The notes under the pieces are model-generated. The model saw only the letters and a list, made by a program, of their open reading frames with translations. It did not search any database and was not told where the DNA came from. Shown in pieces: positions 18,357 through 27,934 of a DNA stretch of 64,000 nucleotides (its first letter is position 1; the number at the start of each line of letters is the position of its first letter). The stretch is from Glycomyces fuscus (GTDB lineage Bacteria; Actinomycetota; Actinomycetes; Streptosporangiales; Streptosporangiaceae): positions 1 to 64,000 of the forward strand of contig NYMS01000011.1 in NCBI GenBank assembly GCA_002529455.1, read 5' to 3'. The position numbers and the translations under genes were made by a program.

Positions 18357-19124
18357 TCAGTCGCGGCGGAACGTCATGGTGGTGCGGCCGAGGCTGATCC
18401 TGCTGCCGTCCACCAGACGGGCCTGCCTGACCTGCTGTCCGTTGACGAAGGTCCCGTTCGTCGACCCCTTGTCCACCAGGACGGCCTCCTCGCCGTCCAG
18501 ACGGATCTCCACGTGGTGGCGGGAGACGCCGTTGTCGACCAGGCGCAGGTCGCAGTCGGTGCCGCGGCCCAGCAGGGTGACCGGCGTGGTCAGCTCGAAG
18601 GACTGCTGCATCCCGTGGCTGGCGATGGCACCCTCGGTGGCGGCGCCGCCGGGGGAGATCAGCAGTCGTGGACGCCCGGTCTGCTGCTGGCCTCCGCCGG
18701 GGCCGGGGTCGCCGACGGGCTGGCGGACCTCCCCGTCCTTGCCGACCATGGTGCCGCGCACGACACCGGAGCGGATGCGGAAGCGACCGGTCTTGAGGCC
18801 TTCGTCGGACCTGAAGTGAACGCGGACCGGGCCGACGAAGGAGTAACCCTGCTCCGTCGCGTAGTCGCGTGCCAGCTTGGACAGCTCCTGTCCGAGGCTG
18901 TCGGCGTAGACTTCGAGGCGCTCCTTGTCGCTGGCGGCCAGTTCGACGATGAAGTCGTTCGGGACCAGAGTGCGGCCCTGGGCGACGATCGCCGCTCGCT
19001 CGTCCATCTCACGCTGGACGGCGCTCGCGACCTCGACCGGTTGGAGCTCGGACTTGAAGGCCATCGCGAAGGTGCCTTCGATCATGCCCTCAAGCCTGCG
19101 CTCGAAGCGTTGGAGCACTCCCAC
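18357..19124 (-). CDS. fhaA: FHA-domain protein FhaA (DUF3662-FHA)
   Basis: 255 aa. The N-terminal DUF3662 domain (about 1-115; VGVLQRFERRLEGMIEGTFA) is followed by a Gly/Gln-rich linker and a C-terminal FHA domain with GRGTDCDLRL, SRHHVEI and KGSTNGTFVNG. FhaA binds phosphorylated targets such as the MviN/MurJ pseudokinase domain and regulates wall synthesis. I chose the GTG at 19122-19124 because GGGAGG lies eight bases before it; a longer frame to 19148 adds eight residues without support. Divergent from tRNA-Leu. Confidence 0.95.
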   Translation of the reverse strand: MGVLQRFERRLEGMIEGTFAMAFKSELQPVEVASAVQREMDERAAIVAQGRTLVPNDFIVELAASDKERLEVYADSLGQELSKLARDYATEQGYSFVGPVRVHFRSDEGLKTGRFRIRSGVVRGTMVGKDGEVRQPVGDPGPGGGQQQTGRPRLLISPGGAATEGAIASHGMQQSFELTTPVTLLGRGTDCDLRLVDNGVSRHHVEIRLDGEEAVLVDKGSTNGTFVNGQQVRQARLVDGSRISLGRTTMTFRRD

Positions 19125-19354
19125 GAGGTACCTCCCTTTGTACTCCACTTCGTATGTGTAGACGATCGTAACCGTGCCAAGGTGCCCCTGGTTTCAGGCG
19201 CACCCCCGGGACGGCCGACCGGGGACCGCGAACCGGTGGTCCGAAAAGCGTGTGCGACCCACCTTCAGACCGTGCTAGCCTTATCCATGTCGCCAGGGGG
19301 AACCGGACGAAAAGCCCGGATCACCTGGCAACACAACTGAATGGCATGTCACTC

Positions 19355-19437
19355 GGGCGGGTGGCGGAACGGTAGACGCGCACGGTTCAGGTCCGTGTGT
19401 CCGAAAGGATGTGAGGGTTCAAATCCCTCCTCGCCCA
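19355..19437 (+). tRNA. tRNA-Leu (anticodon CAG)
   Basis: An 83-base class II tRNA. The acceptor arms GGGCGGG and CTCGCCC pair (one G-U). The anticodon stem CACGG/CCGTG encloses loop TTCAGGT with anticodon CAG. There is a long variable arm, the T arm is GAGGG-TTCAAAT-CCCTC, and the discriminator is A. CCA is not encoded. A tRNA-Leu beside fhaA is conserved in actinobacteria. Confidence 0.96.
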
Positions 19438-19534
19438 CATGACGCGGGTTGCTGCTCGCCGGCCTTCGGCCGGCCCGCGGCAGCCCGCGACTTCTTTCGG
19501 GGACGATCCCCGCACCCCTCGGTGGGGTAAGGAT

Positions 19535-19569
19535 ACCCGGCGGGGGCCGCATGATGGCCCCCACCGGGT
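19535..19569. terminator. Bidirectional terminator
   Basis: A 12-bp stem with a 2-base internal loop (ACCCGG..GGGGCC with GGCCCC..CCGGGT) and a 7-base loop, followed on the + strand by TTCTCTCTTTT. It can end the tRNA-Leu transcript rightwards and the sugar cluster leftwards. Confidence 0.75.
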
Positions 19570-19694
19570 TCTCTCTTTTCCGGGGTCCGCCCTCTCCGGG
19601 CCCGGGAGCGCACCGCGGGCCGGAACCGGACGGCGCTTGCGCCCGGCCCGGTTCGGCCGCCCGCGTCATCGGACCCGGTCCTGCCCTCCCCCGC

Positions 19695-20438
19695 TCAGGG
19701 GGCCCTCCTCGCCCCGTCGAGGTCCCACACCCGCAGGTGCCCGCACATACCGCTGCGCAGCGGCCCGGGAGGGGTGTCGGCGGTGTAGACGGCCGAGTCG
19801 GCGAGGTGTTCCCCGTCACCCCGGCCCAGCGCCTCCAGGTGGCGCACGGTGGTCCGGGCCTGGTGCACCGGCCCCCCGTCGACGTGGTGGCGCCATCCGG
19901 CGGCCCGGTCCCGGACCAGCTCCGCGGCGGCCCCGTACAGCCCCCCCAGCGCGTCCGGCCCCTCCCGCTCCACGCGCTCCCGCAGCTCCAGGTAGCCCTC
20001 CACGGCGAGGTCCCGGCGCTCCCGCGCCGCCCGCTCGGCCGAGGTGACGGCCTGGGGCAGCACGGTGGCCCGGCGGTAGGCGTCCGGGTCGGCCAGGACC
20101 CCGACCGGATAGGTGAGCACGGCGTCGCCCGACTCCGGCAGGCCCGCGTTCTGCATGACGACCAGGATCTCCAGGTCGCCGCTGTCGTTGACCAGCCGGT
20201 GCACGGTCCCCGGCGTGAACCACAGCAGGCTGCCGGGCCGCAGCGGGGTCCGCTGGAACCCCGCGCCGCTGAGGGTCTCCAGCGCGCCCTCGCCCCGGAG
20301 CACCACGTACCCCTCCGCCGAGGCGGTGTGCAGGTGGGGTGAGCCCCCCGCGCGCCCGTCGGCGGCGGGCCAGTCGTAGACCCGCAGGTGGGAGACGGCC
20401 GTGCCGCCGGGGAACCCGGGGACGCGCGGGGCGTTCAC
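19695..20438 (-). CDS. Cupin-domain protein
   Basis: 247 aa from a GTG that overlaps the stop of the preceding PmoA-like gene (GTGA, 20435-20438). Residues about 10-110 form a cupin barrel: SPHLHTASAEGYVVLRGEGA carries the metal-binding His-His-Glu set and PGTVHRLVND the last His. The C-terminal half is helical and not recognised. In sugar-catabolic clusters such cupins are often isomerases or small-molecule sensors. Being last in the leftward GH3/ABC cluster suggests a role in processing the imported sugar, but no specific reaction can be assigned. Confidence 0.75.
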   Translation of the reverse strand: MNAPRVPGFPGGTAVSHLRVYDWPAADGRAGGSPHLHTASAEGYVVLRGEGALETLSGAGFQRTPLRPGSLLWFTPGTVHRLVNDSGDLEILVVMQNAGLPESGDAVLTYPVGVLADPDAYRRATVLPQAVTSAERAARERRDLAVEGYLELRERVEREGPDALGGLYGAAAELVRDRAAGWRHHVDGGPVHQARTTVRHLEALGRGDGEHLADSAVYTADTPPGPLRSGMCGHLRVWDLDGARRAP

Positions 20439-21478
20439 CGCGCCTCCCCGCCGACGGCCCCGCCCGTGCCGCCGGCGGCGCTCTTCCCGGTGCCCCGCCC
20501 GGCGCGTTCGGAGGCCGCGTCCTCCAGCTCGCCCAGACCGAGGTCGGCCAGGTCCCCGGCCCCCTCCGCGTCCCGGTCCCCGTCGGCGACGACGACCGCG
20601 TACCGGTAGGCGAGGGAGCCCCCCGCGGGGACGGTCACCACCTCGTCGAAGAAGGGGGCCGGGCACACGCAGGCGAAGATCCCGCTGCGCACGAACCACT
20701 TCACGGGGTGGCCGGGGTTGTCGGGGGCGTCCACGAACGCCAGCGTCGACGCCCCGTCCGTGCCGTCGTGGCGGCCGGTGAAGGCCAGCCAGGGCGACCG
20801 CGTCCCCATGAGGTCGTCGCCGCCCTCCCGCCCCTCCGCGTAGGCGCGGCCCCCGCTGAAGGAGCGGGGACCGCGCCAGAACAGGCCCCCGTACCCGGCG
20901 TTGGGCCGCCCCTCCGTGGTGGGGCTGCCGAAGGGGATCCCCTCCTCCGTCAGGTTGGTGAAGGAGGTCGTGAACACCATCGTCCAGGCCCCCCGGCCGG
21001 GGGCCGCGGTGAACCGCAGCCCCCGGCGCTCGGAGAACCAGGTCTCGCCCTGCTCGGTCACCCACTCCAGCCGTTCGTCGATCGAGACCCGTTCCGGTGA
21101 GGCCTCGATCCGTTCGAAGGAGCGGTGCTCTGTCGAGCCGTCGTTGGCGAGCTGCCGGTACCCCGTGTCCCGGAGGTAGGTCGGACCGCCCCAGAAGTTG
21201 GCCGTTCCGACGTTGGGCAGGGACCACGCGATCCCCTTGTGCCACACGTGGTCGTGCGGCCGGTAGAGGCTGACGGTGTCCCCGCCCAGGGTGCGGATCG
21301 GGTGGAGGTAGGGGCGGGGGGACTCCAGCTGGACGTCCCAGGGCCGGTACACGTAGCGGACGAGTTCGCTTCCGTCGTGGGTCAGGCGCAGCGAGCGCCC
21401 CTGCTCGTGGACCAGGCCCAGGCCGCTCCCGACGGGTTCTCCGCCGCCCGCCGTGGTCGCCGTGGTGTTCGCGGACAT
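20435..21478 (-). CDS. PmoA-like protein (DUF6807)
   Basis: 347 aa cytoplasmic protein. It matches the family annotated as 'PmoA family', which is unrelated in role to methane monooxygenase and is found in glycan-utilisation loci. Visible blocks are PRPYLHPIRTLGGDTVSLYR, HDHVWHKGIAWSL with its histidines, TNLTEEGIPFGSPTTEGR, and GYGGLFWRGPRSF. The fold is probably a beta-sandwich enzyme or binding protein. The ATG at 21476-21478 lies 54 bases after the solute-binding protein gene. Function is unproven; the context implies sugar metabolism. The C-terminal 40 residues are Gly/Ala-rich and likely disordered. Confidence 0.72.
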   Translation of the reverse strand: MSANTTATTAGGGEPVGSGLGLVHEQGRSLRLTHDGSELVRYVYRPWDVQLESPRPYLHPIRTLGGDTVSLYRPHDHVWHKGIAWSLPNVGTANFWGGPTYLRDTGYRQLANDGSTEHRSFERIEASPERVSIDERLEWVTEQGETWFSERRGLRFTAAPGRGAWTMVFTTSFTNLTEEGIPFGSPTTEGRPNAGYGGLFWRGPRSFSGGRAYAEGREGGDDLMGTRSPWLAFTGRHDGTDGASTLAFVDAPDNPGHPVKWFVRSGIFACVCPAPFFDEVVTVPAGGSLAYRYAVVVADGDRDAEGAGDLADLGLGELEDAASERAGRGTGKSAAGGTGGAVGGEAR

Positions 21479-21532
21479 GTCCTTACCCTTCTGTCGCCTC
21501 TGTCGCCGTGGGGGAGGAGAGGGCCCCGGCCG

Positions 21533-23488
21533 TCACTCCTCGATGAAGTACTGCTCGGGGTTGGTCGGCCCGGGGTCGTTGTAGTTGCCGGAGGAGGGCA
21601 TGGACCCGGGCACGTTGTGGAAGTGGTCCGCGACGATCCCGTAGCCGGTCGGGCTCAGGCTGACGCCCATCGCGTAGAACCGCTCCTGGGAGACCGCCAG
21701 GAACTCGCGCATCAGCTCCTCGCGGGCAGCGGGGTCGGGCTCGGCCTGGACGGCGTCGTACATCTCCAGGTGCTCGCGCACGTCGGCGGGCGGCTCCTGG
21801 GAGCGCGGGTCCTCGCCGTCGGAGACGTACCACTGGGCCCACGGGATGGCGAAGTTGGACTCCCCGCTCTGGGTGGGCGCGTACCAGCGGGGGTCGTACA
21901 TCGCGTCCATCATGCCGTTGTCGCCCGACCACACGTTGGCGTCGTGCTCGTTGTTCTCCCTGCGGGTCTGCCACAGCGAGCGGTCCTCGGTGTTGAGCTC
22001 CACGTCGATGTCCAGCTCCTGCCAGAAGCCGACGACCATCTCCATCGAGTCCACGATGTCGGGGCGAAAGTCCGTGGGCACCGACAGGGTGAAGCGCACC
22101 GTCTCGCCGCGCGGGCTCGTGCGGAAGCCGTCGGGGTCGCGCCCGTCGTAGCCCGCCTCGTCGAGGAGCTCGCCGGCCAGGTCGGGGTCGTACTCGGTGT
22201 ACTGCTTGGCCAGCTCCTCGTTGTGGAAGGGGCTGTCCTCGCGGGGCGCCCCCTGCCAGGGCTCGCCCTGCTCCCGGTAGACGACGTCGATGATGTCCTG
22301 GCGGTTGATGGCGTGCGAGAGCGCCACCCGGAAGTCGCGGTCGTTGAAGGTCCGGCGCAGCTCCTCGTCCTCGTGGGTGAGGTTGAGGGAGATCATCGCG
22401 GTGTTCATCTCGGCGGGCCGCAGCTCGAAGAAGTCGTAGCCGCCCGACTCGCGCGCCTCGGCCAGGGTGGGTCTGTTCTCCAGGGTGTTGAAGTGCCGCG
22501 AGTGCATGTCGAACTCGCCGTTGAGCGCCCTGACCAGCATGACCTCCTCGTCCGGGAGGATGTCGAAGACGACCCGGTCGAGGTAGGGGAGCTGGTTGCC
22601 CTCGGTGTCGACCTTCCAGTAGTAGGGGTTGCGCTCCAGCACCATCCGGCCGGAGTCGGCAAGCGGCTCCACGACCCGCCACGGGTACATGGTGGGGATG
22701 TCGGGGTTCTGCCAGTACTGGGCGCTGTTGACCACCCCGGCCCTGTCCTCGAACATCTCGACCCAGTCGGCGTACCCCTCCTCCTCGGCCAGCTCGTCGG
22801 CGTCGGGGTTGTGGTCGATGTGGAACTGCTCCAGGTAGTGCCTGGGCTTGGTCACCACCTGGTACTGGAGGAGGTCGTACCCGGCCCACAGGGCGTCGGG
22901 CTCGTCGAAGGTGATGGTGAGGGTCTGCTCGTCGACCTTCTCGGCGGTGCCGGGGTTGGAGGCGGCGACCGGCGTCAGCGCCTCGTTGTTGTAGACGTCG
23001 TTGAAGGCGAACACGACGTCGTCGGAGGTGAACGGCTCGCCGTCGGACCAGCGCAGACCCGCGCGCAGGGTGAAGGTCAGCTCGGTGGCGTCCTCGTTGT
23101 ACTCCCAGGACTCGGCGAGGTTGGGGATCACCTCCTGCCACTCCGGGTCCCAGCGGGTGAGGTTCTCGTAGCCCACGGTCCTGCCGAGCCAGGGCCAGTC
23201 GCCCACGCCCAGGATGGCGGTGTTCCACTCGCCGCCGTACACGCCGACGCGGTCGTGGGGCTCCACCACCAGCGGTTCGTCGGGCAGGCGCTCCCGCAGC
23301 GGGGGCAGGTCGCCCGACTCCACGAGGGCGGCGAGCATCGGCGCCTCGCCGGTGCCCTCCACCCGCTCCCCCTCCTCGACCTCGGGATCGAGGGAGAAGA
23401 AGGTGCACCCGGCGGTCATCACGACCGCCGCCGCTCCCGCGGCGGCGCCCGGCCACCGCCCCGTACCGCCTGCCGTTCGTCGTCTCAT
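21533..23488 (-). CDS. ABC transporter solute-binding lipoprotein (SBP family 5)
   Basis: 651 aa. The signal peptide ends in a lipobox (MTAGC), so the protein is anchored outside the membrane. The mature part is an OppA/DppA-type cluster C binding protein (LTFTLRAGLRWSDGEPFTSD is the family signature) and is larger than typical peptide binders, like the family-5 proteins that bind oligosaccharides. ATG start with GGAGAAGG upstream and a 4-base overlap with the ATP-binding gene. With the neighbouring GH3 and oxidoreductase genes, the ligand is more likely a plant-derived oligosaccharide than a peptide (inference). Confidence 0.9.
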   Translation of the reverse strand: MRRRTAGGTGRWPGAAAGAAAVVMTAGCTFFSLDPEVEEGERVEGTGEAPMLAALVESGDLPPLRERLPDEPLVVEPHDRVGVYGGEWNTAILGVGDWPWLGRTVGYENLTRWDPEWQEVIPNLAESWEYNEDATELTFTLRAGLRWSDGEPFTSDDVVFAFNDVYNNEALTPVAASNPGTAEKVDEQTLTITFDEPDALWAGYDLLQYQVVTKPRHYLEQFHIDHNPDADELAEEEGYADWVEMFEDRAGVVNSAQYWQNPDIPTMYPWRVVEPLADSGRMVLERNPYYWKVDTEGNQLPYLDRVVFDILPDEEVMLVRALNGEFDMHSRHFNTLENRPTLAEARESGGYDFFELRPAEMNTAMISLNLTHEDEELRRTFNDRDFRVALSHAINRQDIIDVVYREQGEPWQGAPREDSPFHNEELAKQYTEYDPDLAGELLDEAGYDGRDPDGFRTSPRGETVRFTLSVPTDFRPDIVDSMEMVVGFWQELDIDVELNTEDRSLWQTRRENNEHDANVWSGDNGMMDAMYDPRWYAPTQSGESNFAIPWAQWYVSDGEDPRSQEPPADVREHLEMYDAVQAEPDPAAREELMREFLAVSQERFYAMGVSLSPTGYGIVADHFHNVPGSMPSSGNYNDPGPTNPEQYFIEE

Positions 23489-24618
23489 GAGTCCTTCTCC
23501 TGCCTGGTGGGGGGTTTCCGCGTGGTGCGGACCGGGGGACCGGTGGCCGCGGGGCCGGGCGCGGAGTCCGCGGTGATCCCGGCCAGGTCGAGCTCCTCGG
23601 CGTGGTGGCACGCCACCGTGCGGCCCGGCGCGACCGTGCGCGGCGCGGGGTCCTCGGTGGCGCACAGGCCGGTGGCGTACCGGCACCGGGGGTGGAAGGG
23701 GCACCCGGGCGGCGGTTGCGAGGGGTCGGGCACCTCGCCGGTGAGCCGGACGCGCTCGCGGGTGCCGCGCAGCCGCGGGTCGGGGATGGGCACCGCGGAG
23801 ATCAGCGCCTCGGTGTAGGGGTGCAGCGGCCTCCCGAACAGCTCACCGGTGGGCGCCACCTCCACGATCCGGCCGAGGTACATGACCGCGACCCGGTCGC
23901 ACACGTGCTCGACCACCGACAGGTCGTGCGAGACGAACAGGTAGGTCAGGCCCAGGTCGTCCTGGAGGTCCTGGAGGAGGTTGAGGATCTGCGAGCGCAC
24001 CGAGGTGTCCAGGGCGCTGACCGCCTCGTCGGCCACGACCAGGCGCGGGCCCGGGACCAGGGCCCGGGCGATGGCCGCCCGCTGGCGCTGGCCGCCGGAG
24101 AACGCGTGCGGGTGGCGGCGCAGGTGGTCGGGGTGCAGGCCCACCCGCTCCATGACCTCGCGGACGCGCGCCTCCAGCTCCTGCCCGCGCAGCCCCAGCA
24201 GCATCCGCAGGGGCTCACCGACGATGTCGCGCAGGGTCATCCGCGGGTTGAGGGAGGACTGGGGGTCCTGGAAGACCATCCTCACCTCCCGCTGGTAGAC
24301 GGCGGTGTCGTCGCCCGACAGCGCCAGGGCCTCCAGGACGCGGCCGTCGGAGGCGCGGTAGCGGATGTGCCCGGTGGCCTCCGGGCGGATCCGCATGATG
24401 CTCGAACCCAGGGTGGTCTTGCCGCACCCGGACTCCCCGACCAGGCCGAGGGTCTGGCCCGGGTACACGTCCAGGTCCACCCCGGCCACGGCCCGCACGC
24501 GGCGGGGGCCGCGCCGGGAGCGCCCGCGCACGGGGTAGTCCACCCGCAGGTCGCGGATGCTCAGGACGGGGTCCGTCCGGGACGCGGACGGCGGTCCGGC
24601 CGGTGTCTCAGTCGGCAT
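23485..24618 (-). CDS. ABC transporter ATP-binding protein (OppF type)
   Basis: 377 aa ATPase. Walker A is [11 protein letters not shown], signature [12 protein letters not shown] and Walker [14 protein letters not shown], followed by the switch His ([11 protein letters not shown]). The C-terminal Opp-specific region [17 protein letters not shown] has cysteines that may hold an iron-sulphur cluster in this subfamily. It pairs with the OppD-type ATPase encoded just upstream (11-base overlap) to energise the importer. The Walker B motif reads DEA-V-SALD, with alanine where many family members have proline; this is a mild variation and should not prevent activity. Confidence 0.93.
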   Translation of the reverse strand: MPTETPAGPPSASRTDPVLSIRDLRVDYPVRGRSRRGPRRVRAVAGVDLDVYPGQTLGLVGESGCGKTTLGSSIMRIRPEATGHIRYRASDGRVLEALALSGDDTAVYQREVRMVFQDPQSSLNPRMTLRDIVGEPLRMLLGLRGQELEARVREVMERVGLHPDHLRRHPHAFSGGQRQRAAIARALVPGPRLVVADEAVSALDTSVRSQILNLLQDLQDDLGLTYLFVSHDLSVVEHVCDRVAVMYLGRIVEVAPTGELFGRPLHPYTEALISAVPIPDPRLRGTRERVRLTGEVPDPSQPPPGCPFHPRCRYATGLCATEDPAPRTVAPGRTVACHHAEELDLAGITADSAPGPAATGPPVRTTRKPPTRQEKDS

Positions 24619-25684
24619 CGACGGCCTCCTCTCTGGTCGGTTCGGTGTCCGTCCCGCCGGGGCTCGGGGCGCTCCCGTCCAGGAGGCAGCGCACCCGGCG
24701 CCCGGGACCGGGGGCGGTGACCGGGGGGACGGTGGTGTCGCACAGCCCCTCCACCGCCTGGGGGCAGCGGGTGCGGAACACGCAGCCGGTGGGGCGCCCG
24801 CCGGGGTCGGGGACGGCGCCCCGGATGGTGGGCAGGCGGTGCGAGCGGGTCGCGCCGATCCGGGGGACCGCCTCCAGCAGGGCCCGGGTGTAGGGGTGGC
24901 GGGGATCGTGGAAGATCTCGTCCACCGGCCCCTGCTCGACCACCGTGCCCAGGTACATCACGGCGACCTCGTCGGCGATCTCGGCGACCACGCCCATGTC
25001 GTGGGTGATGAAGAGCATCCCCATGCCGGTGTCGCGGCGCAGGTCGGCGAACAGGTCGAGGATCTGGGCCTGGGTGGTCACGTCCAGCGCGGTGGTGGGC
25101 TCGTCGGCGATGAGCACGCGCGGCCCGCACGCCAGCGCCATCGCGATCATGACCCGCTGGCGCATCCCGCCGGAGAGCTGGAAGGGGTAGGAGTCCACGA
25201 CGCGCCCGGCGCCGGGGACCCGCACGCGTTCGAGCAGGTCGACGGAGCGCTCGCGGGCCTCCCGGCGGGACACGCGGCGGTGTACGCGCAGGGACTCCCC
25301 GATCTGGTTGCCGACGGTGTGCACCAGGGACAGCGAGGCCATGGGCTCCTGGAAGACCATGGCCACCTCGCGGCCGCGCACCGCGCGGATCCGCCTGCCG
25401 GAGGGGCGCAGAGCGGCCAGGTCCACGGGCTCCCCGCCCTCCCGTCCCGGGTGCAGGAGGATCCTGCCGCCCACCACCTCGCCGGGCGGTTCCACCAGCT
25501 GCAGCACCGAGCGGGCCATGGCGCTCTTGCCGCAGCCGCTCTCGCCGACCACGCACAGGGTGCTGCCCCGGCGGACCGCCAGGTCCACCCCGTCCACGGC
25601 GCGCACCACGGTGTCGTCGGTGGTGAAGTGGGTCCGGAGGTCCTGGATGTCCAGGACGACGTCGTCGCGGGTGTCGGCCGTCAC
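24608..25684 (-). CDS. ABC transporter ATP-binding protein (OppD type)
   Basis: 358 aa from the GTG at 25682-25684, which has GGGAGG eight bases upstream. An alternative GTG at 25700-25702 overlaps the permease stop (GTGA) and would add six residues. Walker A is GESGCGKSAMA, signature LSGGMRQRVMIA, Walker B RVLIADEPTTALD and the switch is ITHDMGVVAE. The C-terminal RPTGCVFRTRCPQAVEGLC block is typical of OppD. Works as a heterodimer with the downstream ATPase. Confidence 0.92.
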   Translation of the reverse strand: MTADTRDDVVLDIQDLRTHFTTDDTVVRAVDGVDLAVRRGSTLCVVGESGCGKSAMARSVLQLVEPPGEVVGGRILLHPGREGGEPVDLAALRPSGRRIRAVRGREVAMVFQEPMASLSLVHTVGNQIGESLRVHRRVSRREARERSVDLLERVRVPGAGRVVDSYPFQLSGGMRQRVMIAMALACGPRVLIADEPTTALDVTTQAQILDLFADLRRDTGMGMLFITHDMGVVAEIADEVAVMYLGTVVEQGPVDEIFHDPRHPYTRALLEAVPRIGATRSHRLPTIRGAVPDPGGRPTGCVFRTRCPQAVEGLCDTTVPPVTAPGPGRRVRCLLDGSAPSPGGTDTEPTREEAVDAD

Positions 25685-25698
25685 CGCGGCCACCTCCC

Positions 25699-26865
25699 TC
25701 ACCTGTAGGGGTCGGCGGCGTCGCGGACGCCGTCGCCGACGAAGTTGAGCACCAGCACCGCCACGGTCACCGCGGCCCCGGGCAGCAGGAGCCAGGGGGC
25801 GCCCGCGATCGAGTGGATGTTCTGCGCCTCCTGGAGGAGGACGCCCCAGCTCACGACCGGCGGTTGGAGGCCGAGGCCCAGGAAGGACAGCGAGGTCTCG
25901 GCCAGGATCATGAACGGCACGGCCAGGGTCAGCGAGGCGATGATGTGGCTGGTGAAGGACGGCAGCATGTGGCGGGCGATGATCCGTCCGGTGCCGCAGC
26001 CGTCCAGGCGGGCGGCCGTCACGAAGTCCTCCTGGCGCAGCGACAGGAAACGGCCGCGCACCACGCGTGCCAGGTCGGTCCAGCCGATGAGCGACAGGAG
26101 CACGGTGATGGCGAGGTAGGTCTGCACCGCCCCCCACTCGCGGGGGACGGCGGCGGACAGCCCCATCCACAGCGGGATCGTGGGGACGGACATCAGGAAC
26201 TCGATGACGCGCTGGATGGCGTTGTCGACGCGTCCGCCGAGGTAGCCGGACAGGCCGCCGAGCACGAGGCCCAGGACGAAGGACAGCGCGACCCCGGCCA
26301 GGCCGATGGACATCGACACCCGGGTGCCGTAGACGATCCGGGAGGCCATGTCGCGGCCGTTGCGGTCGGCGCCCAGGAAGTACACGTCCTGGTCGGGGTC
26401 GCTGGCGCCGATCAGGTGGATGTCCGAGGGGATCAGGCCCCACATCTCGTAGGGCTCGCCGCGCACGAACAGGCCGACGGGGATCTTCACGGACTCGTCG
26501 ACGGTGTAGGTGTTGGCGAGCGTCTCGGGGTCGCGTTCCACCCGGTAGCCGTACACGTACATGCCCGGGTCGAACCCGTCGGAGGTGTCCACGACGTGCA
26601 GCGCCTGCGGCGGCGCGTAGGTGCGCTCGGCGTTGTAGGCGTCCGGTGTGCTGGGCGCGATGAACTCGGAGAACACCGACACCAGCACGAACGCGCACAG
26701 CACGAGCGCGCCGGTGACGGCCAGCCTGTTGCGGCGGAAGCGCCGCCAGACGAGCGTTCGCCGGGGCGCCTCCCCCCGCGCGTCCGCGGCGGCCGGGGTC
26801 GCGGGGGCGGCGGTGGCTCCTCGGGGTCCTTCGGGGGGCGGGGGGCGGTCGGGCGGGGCTGCCAT
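25699..26865 (-). CDS. ABC transporter permease (OppC type)
   Basis: 388 aa. A proline/alanine-rich cytoplasmic N-terminus (about 1-40) is followed by the first membrane helix and a large extracytoplasmic loop of roughly 100 residues. Five further helices carry the permease EAA motif near LDGCGTGRIIARHMLPS. The long first loop is characteristic of OppC-like subunits of family-5 importers. It lies three bases after the OppB-type gene and forms the channel with it. Confidence 0.92.
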   Translation of the reverse strand: MAAPPDRPPPPEGPRGATAAPATPAAADARGEAPRRTLVWRRFRRNRLAVTGALVLCAFVLVSVFSEFIAPSTPDAYNAERTYAPPQALHVVDTSDGFDPGMYVYGYRVERDPETLANTYTVDESVKIPVGLFVRGEPYEMWGLIPSDIHLIGASDPDQDVYFLGADRNGRDMASRIVYGTRVSMSIGLAGVALSFVLGLVLGGLSGYLGGRVDNAIQRVIEFLMSVPTIPLWMGLSAAVPREWGAVQTYLAITVLLSLIGWTDLARVVRGRFLSLRQEDFVTAARLDGCGTGRIIARHMLPSFTSHIIASLTLAVPFMILAETSLSFLGLGLQPPVVSWGVLLQEAQNIHSIAGAPWLLLPGAAVTVAVLVLNFVGDGVRDAADPYR

Positions 26866-26868
26866 GGG

Positions 26869-27870
26869 TCACACCCTCTCGACGTGGTGGTGGCGGATGC
26901 GCGGGTCCCACCAGGCCAGCAACAGGTCGGACAGCAGGGTGCCGACGACCGTCAGCACGCCGAGGACGAGGATGAAGCTCCCCGCCAGGTACATGTCCTG
27001 GTTGCGCAGGGCCTCCACCAGCAGCGGGCCGGTCGTCTCCAGGCTCAGCACGATGGAGACCATCACCTCGCCGCCCACGAGCGTGGGCAGGATCCAGCCG
27101 ATGGTGCTGATGAAGGGGCTGAGCGCCATGCGCACGGGGTACTTGAGGATGACCCGCCACTCGGGCAGGCCCTTGGCGCGGGCCGTGGTGACGTAGGGCT
27201 TGCGCAGTTCGTCCAGGAGGTTGGCGCGCAGCACGCGCACGAGCGCCGCCGTGCCCGCGGTGCCGATGATGAGCACCGGTATCCACAGGTTGGACACCAC
27301 GTCCAGGACCTTGCCCAGGTTCCAGGCGGCGTCGGCGTACTCGCGCGAGACGATGCCGCCCACGCTCTGGCCGAAGTAGCGGAAGGACACCCAGGCGAAG
27401 ATCAGCGCGAGCATGAAGTTCGGCGTGGCCAGGCCGACGAACCCGACGAAGGTCACCGCGTAGTCGCCCGGCGAGTACTGGCGGACCGCCGAGTACACCC
27501 CGATCGGGAAGGCGATCGCCCAGCTCAGCAGGAGGGTGACCAGGGCCAGGGCCAGGGTGAGGCCGATCCGGTCCCACATCAGGTCGGCCACCTCGCGGTG
27601 GTACTGGAAGGACTGGCCGAAGTCGCCGCTCAGGAGGATCCCGGAGACCCAGTTCCAGTACTGGACGAGGAAGGGGTCGTCGAGCCCGTACCTCTCCTCC
27701 AGGGCGCGGACCTGGGCGCTGTCCACGCCCTGTCCCTGGGCGGACAGCTCGGCGATGTAGACGGTGAGGAAGTCGCCCGGGGGCAGCTGGATGACCAGGA
27801 ACGCGACCATCGAGATCGCGAACAGGGTCGGGACCATGTACAGCAGGCGGCGGATCACGTAGCGGCGCAC
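26869..27870 (-). CDS. ABC transporter permease (OppB type)
   Basis: 333 aa from the GTG at 27868-27870 (GAGGGGGAC upstream). It has six membrane helices, the OppB N-terminal block RRLLYMVPTLFAISMVAFLV, a periplasmic-type loop with LEERYGLDDPFLVQYWNWV, and the EAA motif ARAKGLPEWRVILKYPVRMA. It is the second channel subunit of the importer. The frame extending further upstream is a shadow of the oxidoreductase gene. Confidence 0.92.
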   Translation of the reverse strand: MRRYVIRRLLYMVPTLFAISMVAFLVIQLPPGDFLTVYIAELSAQGQGVDSAQVRALEERYGLDDPFLVQYWNWVSGILLSGDFGQSFQYHREVADLMWDRIGLTLALALVTLLLSWAIAFPIGVYSAVRQYSPGDYAVTFVGFVGLATPNFMLALIFAWVSFRYFGQSVGGIVSREYADAAWNLGKVLDVVSNLWIPVLIIGTAGTAALVRVLRANLLDELRKPYVTTARAKGLPEWRVILKYPVRMALSPFISTIGWILPTLVGGEVMVSIVLSLETTGPLLVEALRNQDMYLAGSFILVLGVLTVVGTLLSDLLLAWWDPRIRHHHVERV

Positions 27871-27934
27871 GTCGTCCCCCTCGGAGCGGACGCCCGGCGG
27901 CGGCCTCCCGCGCGGCGCGCCGGCGGGCGCGGCC

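Noticed and set aside
24608-27577. 989-residue frame over the importer genes
   Set aside because: Only the OppD-type end is genuine; upstream it is a shadow of the permease genes, rich in Arg/Pro.
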